Assembly (NCBI RefSeq): GCF_030463565.1
Contig: NC_134644.1
Location: 152,421,967-152,485,966, forward strand
Direction of reading: 5' to 3'
Source: Pelecanus crispus
Lineage: Eukaryota > Chordata > Aves > Pelecaniformes > Pelecanidae
Length of the DNA: 64,000 bases
Each line of letters begins with the position of its first letter. Position 1 is the first letter of the stretch. Made by a program: the position numbers and the translations under genes. The notes beneath the pieces were generated by a model. The model saw only the letters and a list, made by a program, of their open reading frames with translations. It searched no databases and was not told the origin of the DNA. Shown here piece by piece: positions 23,901 through 36,879 of the stretch.

Positions 23901-26900
23901 TATTACCCATAACTTCTAAAATTGCAGCCAAGTCATTTCTCTACAACCCTCTCAGCCCCACCTTTTGCACTGTGCCCAGCCGTCCCTACACACCTGATGA
24001 CAGCACTTAACCCTATTTAAGGAACTATAGAGTCAGAGAGGCTTAAAGAAGGCTTTGGAGGAAGTCATCAACAACGTCCCAGAGGGGCTGCCTGCACGGG
24101 GAAAGCAGTAGAAGTTGCCAGGGGACGTGGTTGTCCTGCCCAGATGATATTGCTGTGCAGTTGCACCTCGGCACGTCTGCCCCATTTGTTGAGGTATGGT
24201 GGGAAAATATCTGAGCTACGACGAGTAAGCTGGGACTTTTGCAACGTGCTTTCCGTGTGCAGTAGAGGTAAGCTGGAACACATTTTAAAAAGCCCTCCAA
24301 GTTTGGAGCAGGGGTGGCCGCACAAGAAGCTTGTGCAAAATGGTATTGCACTTTGAAGTCACGCTCTCACTTACTTGTTAACAGCTCATTTCCAGGGTGG
24401 ATAAGCCTGAAGATGGAAAAGTCTGCTTAAGCACAGAAACACGAGTAACAGAAATGCATCAGACAATATAGAAAAGGTGTAGTACAGATGTCCATTCTCT
24501 CTCATGATGCAAGGATAAATGGATAGTTGAAGAAATTAAAATGTGACACGTTCAGAAGTGATGTGAAGTTAGGTTGTTTTTCATGATGGATAGTTCAGCT
24601 GTGGGACTCCCAGCTACTAGATGTTACCGATGGCAAAATCTCTGTAGGAGTCAGTAAGGGCATGAATACTAACACAAGTGTTCAGAGTTGCAACAATTTG
24701 AAATTTTGAAAGCAGTCAGGGTTTACCCCAATCCTCAGCTAATCAAGATTAGGACATTTCTTGTCCCTTCCTCTGCTGACTACGGTCAGGGAAAGGATAT
24801 AGGACTACGTAAACTTTGTGGCTAATCCAGCAAAACAGCTGGTGTGACATACACACAAATGTCACATTAAAAACTGGTGTGACTTTGCAACAGTTATAGC
24901 CTTGGTGACAGTGGCATTCCTTTTAAGCAGTTTCTCACCCACCTGTGTATTTTACTTCTCGTATAAATTAATGAATACCTTGAAAGTGAAAATCCAAAAA
25001 ATATCAAATCTAGTGAACAAACTACCCAGTGACTGGATGGGAGGTGGAGGCTCCCAGGAGTGTTTGTTCACTGCCCTTTAAAAGCAGATAGATGTCTGGT
25101 ATGTTATATACAGATATATGCTAATTCTAATCATAATTAGCCCTGCACACTTCCTTTCCACAAAGGGACACTTCTAAGAAATCTATTTAGACATATATGA
25201 ACTCTCTGTAAAAATAGCCTATTCTGAGTATTAAGCAGTCAAATTTAAAAAATAATCACACAAGCGGAAATATCCAGCAGTCTGTACACATCACCAACTC
25301 AGCAAAGGACATATCAAGTATTAGATCTCACTCCAATACCCCAGTTTCCCTGCAAGCACCAGCTCTTATCAGATCACAAAGTCTGGATTAATCCATCGGG
25401 CCGGCAGCATGACATTAAGACCAACAGGATGTGCAAGCTACTGAGGCAAAAGGTCTCTCTGCAAACATAGCGAGACAGCCGCAGTGTTGCAACGCTTGCT
25501 AAGGGATTGCGAGAGCCTGTGATATTTCATGGGTTTTCTGCCCAAGGGATCTGCATGTTCATTAAAGGAAAAAAAATCGTGGGCAGCATAGAAAAACGTG
25601 AAGGTGGGGATCATTAGTGGTATCAGAAAGGAGCAAATATCTCTAAAATGCAATCATAAGATTTTTTTTTTAACGACTTACTTTGAGGTTTTCGGAGCTG
25701 ACCATGCTGCAGTTTGCGCATTACTATCAGTATTACGGTTCTGAGCGATGAAGCACAGAAACGTGCCCTACCCCTTCTGCCCAGCCAGCCCTTGCTGAGC
25801 TGTGTGTTACACACACAGACACAGGATCCACTTCACCATGGAGATGTAAATAATTTACTTTTATCAGAAACAAGCTAACATGGCAAAGCAAGCTGATACG
25901 CTATGTGTACCCCGGACACCAATCCTGGCTCCCTGGACACCTCCTGATGCTGATGTGGGTCTGAACAGGGCATTGCAGAGCTGGATCAGCCCAGGGGTGT
26001 ATAGATATACCTATGTATATGACCAGCGGCAGCTGGCTATGGAGGAAAGGGAAGGTAGGAGTGCAGAGCCACCCTATAGAGCCACTTGCTGGTTTTCCTC
26101 GGCTCCTTCTCTGCCATGAAACCCAAAATTCTACTCTCATTCCTATCACTGCCTTGCTGCAAAAAATACCAGTTTCCTCAGGCCCATTGCTGAGGGCCAG
26201 ATTTCCATGACTGTTAAGCATTCATATTCCTAAATGAAATTAATGGGAGCTGTAGATGCTCCAGACATTGGGAAGCAGGATAATAATCCTCCCATGTCCT
26301 AGGGCATGCCTATAATAAAAAAAACCACCCTGATTTAACTAGATCAATTTTAAAATGTGAGATTTAATAGTGAGTTTTTTGCAACTTAAGTAATTCAGAC
26401 AAGGCCTCATGTTCCCTATCCCTACTGTGTCTATAAAAAGACTGTTTCTATCAAACAGGCTTAATTGTGTGTGAAACCCCTGGATGAAAGGCACTGAGCC
26501 CCAAGTGTTCTTGCTGTGTTTGTTATGATGGCACTTCCCAATTGATCCACGGTGTTTGCAGAGAGCTGGAAGGTCACAGGGCTCCAGTTCCCTTCCTTGG
26601 GTTGCAGACCTCCAGCCCCGATCCCCAGGCCTCTCACTTCTGTTTCATCTCACCGCGTGCTGGCTTTGAGCAGGCAGTCAGACTTGGAACCCGCAGAGGT
26701 CCCTTCCAGCCTAAATTATTCAGCATTTCTCTCTGAATATCTGAGTGAACTTCAGCTTTCGTTTCTCTAAACGCCATAGAAACAAGAAGCGAAGACAGGT
26801 CCGTGCTGAGCACTTTGCTTTGCGAGGTTAAGGAGGTCCCGCAGTGAGGCTGCCTTATTTCTGCCAGAGGTTTCAGCGCAGGTCTGGCTGGCCCCCGCAG

Positions 26901-27787
26901 CGCTCATGCACTCATGCTCACTGCTGCTCATGCACTGCACGACTGCTGCATCTCATCCGGGCGTGCGCTACAGGCACATCCAGGCTTTCCCAACGTGCCC
27001 TGTCCTTGTGGCCATAGCACACAGTAGCTCTGACCAAGCTGCAGAATAAATATAATTCCAGACGTGTGTAACTCCTCCAAACCCAGTGATGCAACTAGAG
27101 GACCAGATCAGGATAAGCCCTGGAAACCTGTGAGTCTCTAGGCCAAAAGCTCCCAGGAGTTGTTATTTAAGAGGAGGGGTGAAAGAAGCTTAAGAGCCAT
27201 CCCCAAATCAGGGGCTACCACAGCACAGCAACCAGAGTGGTCCCTCACTAGTAGGAGAGCATTGCCCTGGAGGGCTCATGGGGGAGAGGAGCAGATTGAT
27301 GCACAATGTGTGAGAAAGAGGTTTGAATCTGCAAACAGAAAAGAAAAAATACTAAGAAGAAAAGCAGGTGGGAGGGAAGAAGTCGAGAGGAATTAACTTG
27401 CTCAAAGAAGAAAGAAAACACACAAAACTCCATTAAAGAATGGGAAAAAATAGTTACTTTCCCAATAGCAGTTTGTTTTATAAGCAGTTGCTGCAGTTAG
27501 CATAGGAACCTCATTCAGTTGCAGAGGAAGGGAAGCGATCCACCAAGCACTTTTGTGAGCAATATGTTGCTCTGCATTGTCAGAAGCACTCTCTGCCAGA
27601 AAGCCTCCTTTTTCTAAATGGGAAGAACCAAAGTTTTCCATGGAGTTACTGTCCAGCTAGATGATCTTCCTCTCCATCATGGCCAAAGAGGCCATTTATT
27701 TCCCATTGGCAACTATGCGCTTCCTGAGCACATTTTTACCTGTAACACAGGTAGTAAGACAGCATTTAGACAGTTTCTTTGAAATAT
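20983..27787. other. Intergenic region, no recognised gene
   Basis: Mixed-composition DNA with short open frames only. An AAACC-type simple repeat lies near 22725-22750. I find no tRNA-like or gene-like structure and no clear transposon. Confidence 0.5.
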
Positions 27788-28490
27788 CATCGAATCATAG
27801 AATAGTTTGTGTTGGAAGGGACCTTTAAAGTTCATCTAGTCCAACCGCCCCCCTTCCCCCCCCCCCGCCCCCCCGGGCAATAAGCAGGGACATCTTCAAC
27901 TAGATCAGGTTGCTCAGAGCCCTGTCCCGCTTGACCTTGAATATTTCCACAGATGGAAACATCTACCACCTCTCTGGACAATCTGTTCCAGTGCTTCACA
28001 ACCCTCATTGTAAAAAATTTCTTTCTTATATCCAGTCTGAATCTACCTTCTTTCACTTTAAAGCCATTACCCCTTTTCCTATTGCAACAGGCCCTACTAA
28101 AAAGTCTGTCCCCATCCTTCTTATAAGCCCCCTTTCAGTACTGGAAGGTCGCAATAAGGTCTCCTCGCAGCCTTCTCTTCTCCAGGCTGAACAACCCCAA
28201 CTCTCTCAGCCTGGCCTCATAGGAGAGGTGCTCCAGCCCTCGGATCATTTTGGTGGCCCTCCTCTGGACCCGCTCCAGCAGGTCCATGTCCTTCTTGTGC
28301 TGAGGGCCCCAGAGCTGGACGCAGTGCTCCAGGTGGGGTCTCACCAGAGCAGAGCAGAGGGGCAGAATCACTTCCCTCGACCTGCTGGCCACGCTGCTTT
28401 TGATGCAGCCCAGGATTCAGCTGGCTTTCTAGGCTGCAGAGTGCACATTGCCGGCTCATGCCCAGCTTTTCATCCACCAGTACCCCAAAA
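27788..28490 (-). mobile_element. CR1 LINE, 5'-truncated, with expanded C-tract
   Basis: The plus strand begins with AATCATAGAATAG and GTTGGAAGGGACCTTTAAAG, the reverse complement of a CR1 3' end, and continues about 700 bp. The minus strand encodes CR1 ORF2 C-terminal sequence (for example [20 protein letters not shown]), but the frame is interrupted, so it is not functional. The copy closely resembles the one at 35676-36330 and reaches slightly farther 5'. Within it, 27846-27876 has turned into an almost pure C-run where the sister copy reads CAACCCCCCTGCAGTGAGCA. Confidence 0.9.
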
Positions 28491-28714
28491 ATAATGATTC
28501 CAAGTTGAACTGTACCATTTCTGTGCTTTTCTAAGCTCTCCTTTACTGGGAAGTGCATCCTTTCAGCCAGTCTTTGTGTGGTAGGAACCAGCAGTCCTAC
28601 TAGCAGAGTTGCATTTCAAATTAAATCTAAACTTCTGCTGTTGATGAGAAAAGAGCCTTGAGAAGGTAGCTGTTCCCACAGCGGGGCCATTCTCACCCTG
28701 GGCAAGGGGCTGAA

Positions 28715-28885
28715 GGCCTGGGTTCAATCTTTGCTCTAACACTGCTTTACCAGGAGCAAGTCAGGTCCCTTCCCAATGCTTCATTCTCCTCATCCATCAA
28801 AGAAAGATATATGCATGACACATACCACTTTGAGATTTACAAATTAAAGTGGTATTAAAGAGATATTGTTGCTGTTATTATTATT
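28715..28885 (+). repeat. MIR-like ancient CORE-SINE fragment
   Basis: The segment reads CCTGGGTTCAATCTTTGCTC, then a diverged core with CAAGTCAGGTCCCTT and CTTCATTCTCCTCATC blocks, and ends GTTGCTGTTATTATTATTC. Order and spacing match the amniote MIR family (tRNA-derived B box, core, TTATTATT tail). It is strongly diverged, as expected for an insertion shared by amniotes. A profile search is needed to confirm. Confidence 0.5.
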
Positions 28886-31800
28886 CACACTTTTACATCT
28901 CATTTCTCACCTGCAATGTGTTGGGTATTACCTCACATGAAATTCGTAACTGCATCTACCAAATTTGATTGTTTGCCATCCAAGTTGTGCTTAGGGCAAG
29001 AAAAGGTGCCTCTTTATCTTGCAGTTGCCTTCAATTCATGCAACAAGTGTCAACAATTCTAGCTATCTATCTTGTTCTCAATGCAGGCCTTATCTTAAGA
29101 AGGTCTTGTTTTGTATTGTATTTTCCAAATCCAGGGAACTCAGTGCAAGTTCATGTCTATCTTAATTGTTTAATTGAAACACAGTTGATTCATTTACTAA
29201 TTCACCCAAGCAGAATAAATGTGATTCGAAGGAATTTGACATGGAAGAAGCTAGTACATTATTTAACCCAAGTCCAGAAGAGCCCAGTAAAAAGAGAGAC
29301 CTTGAATATTTTCAGCTGCAGAATAAACAAAGGGTAAAATGATGCAAAGGATGGTGATGGAATTAACTGAAAGATGTTTACTGTGTTTCTGCATTTCAGG
29401 TGTGAGAGAAAATAAAATGTACTCCTTGCCTGAACTTTGGAATATACTTTTAGAATAGACTCAAAGATAAAATATCCAAAATTTCACTTCCGGTGATCAC
29501 GCTTAAATAAGGAGTAAATGCTACAATAAACTCCAGTGCCTCCTGCGAGGTCATTTCATTCTGGTAAAGGAATGAGTATCTTTCCAATGAGCAATGTTTT
29601 ACTGGGAGCAAACATCCTGTCCGGACTGCCAAACTGTGCTGTGAACACACAGTAACTCACCTTTAAAACAATCTTTTTTACCTCACTTTGGCTAATACAC
29701 AATGCTAAACCACTAGCCTGGCTGTGTTTCAGGTCTTCTTTTCATAGGAAAAATCAATACAGTGCTACACTGCAGTAAAAAATCAGGTCTGAGATGACAC
29801 GGCTTGCGACTGTTAGCAGGTTGAACAGTATGAATGTTTGTTTACCTGGGCCTTGCTGTTAAAATTCACCTCTTGCACATACACAGATTTCAATTTTAAT
29901 ATGCTTACATTGTATCCCAAGGGTGTAATCCTATTCTGTACATTCAACAGAAGCTTTGCAACAGAATTAGTCTGGCAGGATTTAACTTTATATTTCTTCA
30001 AACACAGCAAAAACAACAGCTTTCTCCTAGACTCATCCACCATTTTCAAAACCAGGCTTTGTTTCCATGTCTACGACTTAACTACTGCCCACTTCAGAGT
30101 ATACTCGTCACCTTAACCTTATCCCTAAGTTAGAGGAACCTCAACAACCGTGCGAAAACTCCCAGAATTTCAGTGTTACACTGATGAAGACCATACAAGT
30201 ACTTAATAAAAGCCATTAGACCAAGCAGCATTTTCACCTGAACATTATCTTAAAACTAAGTCTTTTTCTGCACTTTCATTAATGGGCAACATAACGACTG
30301 CTGCATTCACCTGCAGATCCTGTAAGACTGGAAAAACAGAGCTTTGTGTTTCAGTTTTTGTGAATAAACCCCCTGAATTCTCCTTCTCAGTGACAGAAAA
30401 GCCAGAAAAAATGTCCCTTGAGAAAGCAAATGTGAGGTGGAGGACTTAGCTAAATCTTTGGAGACCATAATGCTGCTACAAAACTCTTCAAAGTTTTGAT
30501 GCTTCCTGCTTTTATCATGGCTGGAAACATCCATTTCAAACACTAGACAACAGCAGTTTTTGTTAATTTTTCACCAAAGATCCTACTTGCACCCTCACAT
30601 CGCCCTGAGACCAGCCTTTCCTGCCTGTTTTCCTGCAGGTTGCTTCTTTTACTGAACAGGACCAAGAAATCCTGAAAAATACAAAGATGAGCAAACGAAG
30701 CCACAGGTTATCAAGTCTAATGAAGATGTAGTTGTGCTTCGGACAGATGCTTGGCTGGTTTTAACTGACTTTGCTCATTCTCGCTATACTGTCCGTATTG
30801 AGCATTTCCAATGCCTTGCCTGGATTTTAGCACTTCTTTAGTCCATCTGCCCACTGGTAAAAAAACCCACTGTGAGAAGAGACGGAAGACTTTCCACTGT
30901 CACTTGGGGAATATACTCAAAGATCTAAATTTACCAGCAGGTAAATCACTGCTCTTTTGGCAAATAAAAAAACCAGCCAGTGATATGCAAGTGTCAAATA
31001 GTCTATGTGGTTGCCTTGGAGGTATGCTGGGCAAAATGAGACTTTCAGCTTCTGGGAACCTCGAGTGAAATATTAGCTTTGCTGCACATCTGTGAAGAGC
31101 CAAGCATACCATCGTTTATAGGCTGTGAGAAACAAGGACAGAACTAGGAATCACAAGATGAGCTGTACTAACATTGCCCCCTATCAGAAATTTTAAGTAA
31201 AGATAAAATTTACATGATTTATGAGTTTTGTATTTGTCAGATATTTTTGCTGTAGTTAGCATAAGAAACATATAACACCATATAAACCATAAACACATAC
31301 ATAATTTTGTTTATGTGAGGACATGATTAGCCATTCAGTGGAAGTGCTGCATGAATCAGCTGCACAGCTCAGTGCTCTTGTACCTTCTGAGCCTCTCGCT
31401 CTCACAGCAGCTCTCTCCTTCCAAGCACTGGCACATTGACACAGCCACTGAGTAGATCAGGTTAAAGAACTGATTCAACTGAAAAATAACAGGGCGGGTG
31501 TGGAAAAAAGGTTGGTTTTCAGCCACATGAGTCCACGGTGTGGCCGCAGACTGCTTGTGCTGGTGCAGCACTGGGCAGAAGGGGAGGCAACGCAGGGTAG
31601 GGACCAGCAGGCAAGGACACAGAAGTGAGACGATGACTTTGTAAGCTGGCTCTGATGTCAAATAGTTTCTTATCAAACCATGCTCTAAAAACTTTTCTAA
31701 TATAATGCTGTGATGAGGAAATATTTGGCCAGGATTATAACCAAAGGATTAGAATGAAGGGAAACTGAAAATTTAAGATAATACAGTAAGTCATTAAAAT

Positions 31801-32194
31801 TGTTTTTTTTTAAAATAGCTTTTAAAGAAAAAATCTCTAGGGTGGTTATATAGGAGTGAGACAGGGCTTTTGTTTTTCCTGTCAACACCACTGCTGTAGT
31901 AACCTGTATTATCTCTGCTCTAGCCAGCAAATTCTGTGTTCAAAGGTACCATCTACAAAGGCACGAGGGATGTGCTGCTTAGTAAAATGAGTGCTTGCAG
32001 AGCCAGGTCACAAGTTGTAACAGTATTTTATTGTCACTTGTATCTTCACAACCTTTCATAAAATGTAAGTTGCCAATCCATTATTGCTATACTGTTGTGA
32101 TTATATATTGCTTCCATTTCTCAGAATATACAGACATATAATCCATTTAAATACTGTTCTGTGATACTGAAATTACCTAAATCAACTTTTAATT
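28886..32194. other. Intergenic region, no recognised gene
   Basis: A/T-rich DNA with short open frames and no recognisable repeat or gene. Confidence 0.5.
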
Positions 32195-32202
32195 CAGTGA
32201 AG

Positions 32203-32333
32203 ATTCACAGGGGGGTTCAGGCATTTAACGCCAAGTTCACAGGTTCAATCCCTGCTTACTGCAGGGGGGTTGGGCTCGATGATCTCTCAAAGTCCCTTCC
32301 AACCCAAAAGCATTCTATGAAACTATGAAACTC
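32203..32333 (+). mobile_element. SINE with tRNA-Ile-like head and CR1 tail (TguSINE-type), flanked by 8-bp TSD
   Basis: The middle part, TTTAACGCCAAGTTCACAGG then TTCAATCCCTG, follows the 3' half of tRNA-Ile (anticodon side through the B box at 32242-32252). The right part is a CR1 3' end (TTGGGCTCGATGATCTCTCA ... TTCCAACCC) closing with the CR1 terminal octamer pattern ATTCTATGA-AACTATGA. CAGTGAAG occurs at 32195-32202 and again at 32334-32341, an exact 8-bp duplication of the target. The 5' half of the tRNA, with the A box, is truncated or degenerate. SINEs of this build are known from passerine birds, which hints at the host. Confidence 0.75.
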
Positions 32334-32341
32334 CAGTGAAG

Positions 32342-35300
32342 TGACATCTGGCATCACTGGTGTCCACAGAGCTTATTCCTGGCTGCTCCCACAGCTCCCA
32401 AAACATCCAACCATTCTGCTGACAGACCCACCGGGCTCCGAGCGTTCTTCCGCTGGACAAATTCGTAGCTGTCTGAAATACTGTGCACCCTGCAAGTTCT
32501 GCTGGTGTAGCCAGGCCAGCCGAGCTCTGCCGTAGACACAGGTGTGCTGGCCAAAGAGGATGCTGCCTGACTTTGCGTTATTTGAGAGTGGGACGAGCAC
32601 GAAGACTGATGCAGCAGCGCGTGGATGGAAGCGCCGCACAGCTATGGGGCTGAATGTGTGCCCGGGCACTGCTGACCATACAGAACTACGGCCTTCCCAG
32701 CCCCTTCCGATCAATCCAAGCCTGGAGCTAGAGCGGCACAAGAAGCCCCCATCAGCTTATCTCTGCAACAGAGCTCTACGTCAGAGGCTCTGAAACACAC
32801 GTTCATGACAGCACTGAGCTTCCCGGTGCCCCCTTCCAAAAATCAGGTGCTCTCCCAAATATCTTGGCTCCAGGTCCTGCATCAGTAGGGTACTCAAGGA
32901 CTCCCTGCTCTGCATGGAACAGGTGAGGCAGCGGTCGCTCTTGTCCAGGTGGAGCACGCACTCAGGATCACAAAAGCTATTCGTAACTTCCCTCTGCTTG
33001 ATTTGGAACAAGGCTTTGGACGTGGATTTCAAGTCCATCACAGTACCTCCTGCCCCAAAGCTTTTTAGGCATGCTGGTTTAAGTCTTTCTGCACCTGTCC
33101 AGATCCTGCCCATATTGTATAAAATAATTAAATGCTCATATGCATAAACACATATAAATGGGGACTTCAACTTCAATTGGGGCAATTCAGGAATTTTTAA
33201 ATTTTTGGAAAATTCAAATTTATTATCCTCCTCAACTCCTTGATCTGAAGCTGAAAGCCAGGGACACAGTTTTAAAAAGAGAAGCAGCTCAAGAAGAGAC
33301 ATTCTGTCTCCTTCACAGATCTTGGCTGAAGAAAATATACCATTTCTGCTCTGGTTTGCAAACATCTTTTTTCAAACACTTAAATTTCAATCTTAAGGCT
33401 TGTGTCTCCCAGGCAACATCAAGAAAGATTAAAATTCAATGTGCTTTGATAGGTATCTTTTATTAAAATGCTTTCAAAAAGCCACCTCCAGGAAAAATAA
33501 AAGTAAATAACAAAGTAATACAAGTTTATTTTCTCTCCATTGTCTTTGAATAAGTTTCCCAAACCAGTAATTTGTTTTCTCTCGTTCTCCTATCAGCCAA
33601 ACTGATGGAGGCTGGAGGATGGGGTCTTATACAGCACTTTCCCTATGTTACACAGAACATCATGATCTTACCCCATTGTATTTCTTATTTTTCAGATATT
33701 TGAATCCTGTGCAACTTGATACTGGGATATATGTATAGCAATATTATTCTTTTCAATCTTTTGATCTACAGATATTCTCAAGCTTAATATAGCTTTCCAT
33801 TTTTAGGGCTTTATCCCTGAAAATTGTACAGAATCTTTATTTTAGCACACATCACCAGAATAAAAAAATCCCACTGACGCATTAATAAACTGTGAGTAAA
33901 ATTCTGATCATGTTAAAGCTGATGACAATATTTCCATTGTCTTCAGGAAGTCAGTATATCAGCTTTTGTTTGTATAATATCTGAGGACTATGGCCTGAGA
34001 GAATGCCAGAAAACGAGGAAAATATATACCATCTCTGCCAATCTCTGTTGTGTATGTCATCTACATACCAAAGAAGAACACGTAGCTCTGCAGAGATCAT
34101 TGCAGAAAAGCTGGCTACACATCAAAACAAATAAATAGAAAGAAAATGGGTGGATAATCAGAATTCAAATAAAACCTGTATTTCCCTCAGAAATGCTTGG
34201 AGATGTTGAGAGTCACTGCACTAGAATGAAAAGCTAAAAATCCTTTCACGGTGTTCATTTTGGAAACACTCATCGCTATTCCATGGAATGGAAGCCTCAG
34301 CTCACAAATGCGAAGGTTTCACGGGACGGAGTCCTTGGCTGACTTCTGACAGCAGCCTGCATGGGCTTTTTGGCTGAGGCTCCCGCGCAGCAGGCGTGCA
34401 TTCCCCAGCTGGGGACTCCCCACCGCTGCCCGGTGCGGCACACACGCTCTGGGTCATGTAAGCCCTGTGGGACTCTTCTAGCCCTGGGTAGTGTCACTTC
34501 CATCACCGGGATTTTCAAACGGCAGCAGCTACTTCCATAACCCATCTCGTGTTCTTATTTTCACTCTCTCAATCGAAAAGAGCAACCACTTTCCACGGCT
34601 GGTAAAAGATCAGGCCTAAGGACAACCCTACCCCCCTGCTGCCTCTTGCCTAACTCCTAGATAAGCTTTCTCAATTCTAAGTAGTTTTATCTGCAAATAT
34701 CGCTGCGCACACTCAAGTCAGTCTGTGTTTAGCCTGTGCATAAGAGTTTTCCTGAACAAAAATATGTCGCTCAGATATTCAGAGCCGAATACAGGCCTAC
34801 GTGGAGAGCTGATCTAAGGTCTTTTTTGACATAAATTTGGGTTGTAGGATGAGATTTGTATGCAATGATTTAAAGAGAGAATTAGTTTAAAAAAAAATAC
34901 AACAGAAAACAACTGAGCTCAAAAAGATCCATTACAGCCCCCAATGAAACTTCAACAAATAAATTTCTCAAGCCATAAAAAAAGTGGGTACTATTTATAT
35001 CAGGCTTCTGAGTCTTCATAAAAATATCCCTGTCAGGCCAGATGGAGCAATGTTACAGGCAAGTGCATTTATAAAAATATTAGTGAACATATCTGTTTAA
35101 TCTACCATATACCCACTCATATCGTAGCAGCTCTCGTTTTAAATGTTATTCTTTACAGTATTCTCCATGATACCATTTATAATTACTGCACACCTGGCTC
35201 GGGTTTCTCACTGACAGCTCGCTTAAAGACCACATTGCAGCTCACTGTTACTGTGTGTTTATTCTGAGGGTGCCAATATCCTGGTTATTTAATTTGTGTT

Positions 35301-35675
35301 AATTCTTTTTTCCTATTTTGTTTCCTAGTGAAGAGTTATAGATTGCCCACAGGCCTGCTTTGTACCTCATTGATCTTAATTAACCAAATGGCAAATATTG
35401 TAATAACATCAACCACATTACGCAGTGGACTTTAAGTGGCAGATCATAGGTCCTTGTTCTCAGAATCCCCTCCTGCAGTTTTACAAGCATGTTGTCATCA
35501 TGCAAGTTAGAAATGCTTGCTGTTCTTCTGTTAAGTACTTATTTTATAGTACCATTTACTAACTACTCTTTATTTATAGAGGTTAATGCCAAGTTTCCTT
35601 CTGATAGCTTGGATCTATGGATCACTCAAAAAATTTTATCTTGTTCTAAAAATAACATAGATAATGACTTGCATT
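32342..35675. other. Intergenic region, no recognised gene
   Basis: A/T-rich DNA. The longest minus-strand open frame, 32781-33365 (194 codons), has no recognisable domain and no clear splice partners, so I do not call it. No repeat family is evident. Confidence 0.45.
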
Positions 35676-36330
35676 TCATAGAACCATAGAATCATAGAAT
35701 GCTTTGGGTTGGAAGGGACCTTTAGAGGCCATCTAGCCCAACCCCCCTGCAGTGAGCAGGGACAGCTTTAACCAGATCAGGGTGCTCAGAGCCCCGTCCA
35801 ACCTGACCTTGAATGTTGCCAGGGATGGGGCCTCCACCGCCTCTCTGGGCAACCTGTGCCAGTGCTTCACCACCCTCATCGTAAAAAATTTCTTCCTTAT
35901 GTCTAGTCTAAATCTATTCTTCTTTAGTTTAAATCCGTTATTCCTTGTCCTGTCACAACAGGCCTTGCTAAAAGGATTCTCCCCATCCTTCCTGTAGGCC
36001 CCCTTTAAGTACTGAAAGGCCGCAATAAGGTCTCCTCGCAGCCTTCTCTTCTCCAGGCTGAACAACCCCAACTCTCTCAGCCTGGCCTCATAGGAGAGGT
36101 GCTCCAGCCCTCGGATCATTTTGGTGCCCCTCCTCTGGACCCGCTCCAGCAGGTCCATGTCCTTCTTGTGCTGAGGGCCCCAGAGCTGGATGCAGTGCTC
36201 CAGGTGGGGTCTCACCAGAGCAGAGCAGAGGGGCAGAATCACCTCCCTCGACCTGCTGGCCACGCTTCTCTTGATGCAGCCCAGGATACGGTTGGCTTTC
36301 TGGGCTGCAAGCGTACATTGTTGGCTCATT
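35676..36330 (-). mobile_element. CR1 LINE, 5'-truncated, with an open ORF2 C-terminal remnant
   Basis: The plus strand opens with three CATAGAA-type octamers and GGGTTGGAAGGGACCTTTAG, the reverse complement of the CR1 3' end. On the minus strand 36329-35733 is an uninterrupted 198-codon frame. It covers the C-terminal part of the CR1 ORF2 polyprotein after the reverse transcriptase palm (motifs such as [20 protein letters not shown]). The endonuclease and catalytic RT parts are missing, so the copy is dead on arrival. The open frame and three octamers suggest a fairly recent insertion. Confidence 0.92.
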
Positions 36331-36660
36331 TGCTAGTTAGTGTTGGCATATGGCATATATTGCCACATTTTGAGGAAATGGCTTACAATAATAATGAGAA
36401 TATGTGCTTATTGTGAAGTTTTATAATAATTTCCACTGAAAACCAAATGTTAATAATTCAGCCATTGAGAAATGATTCTTGGTGGAATTCGTAATGTGGG
36501 TATTTAAAAATAAGTTTGCCCACTTTTAACATGGATAAGTTTCTGTTTTACTGCGTTACTTCAGTGCATGCTTTTTTATACTGATACGAGAAATGTCTCT
36601 AACTAAATTGTACCAGTTGGAGTATGTCGAGAGCATTATAAATGGCTGTGGGCAGATCAC
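36331..36660. other. Intergenic spacer between CR1 and LTR copy 2
   Basis: About 330 bp of A/T-rich unique-looking sequence; nothing recognisable. Confidence 0.5.
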
Positions 36661-36835
36661 TGTCGTGGTTTAGCCCCAGCCAGCAACTAAGCACCACGTA
36701 GCCACTCGCTCACTCCCCCTGCCCCAGTGGGATGGGGGAGAGAATTGGAGGAGTAAGAGTGAGAAACACTCCTGGGTTGAGATAAGAACAGTTTAATAAT
36801 TGAAATAAAGTAAAATAGTAATGCTAATAATAACA

Positions 36836-36879
<44 letters not shown>

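Noticed and set aside
28135..28392. Minus-strand 85-codon frame resembling a reverse-transcriptase-associated protein
   Set aside because: Part of a truncated CR1 LINE, not a host gene.
32781..33365. Minus-strand 194-codon frame in the intergenic region
   Set aside because: No recognisable family, no promoter or splice context; long enough to be noticed but still possible by chance.
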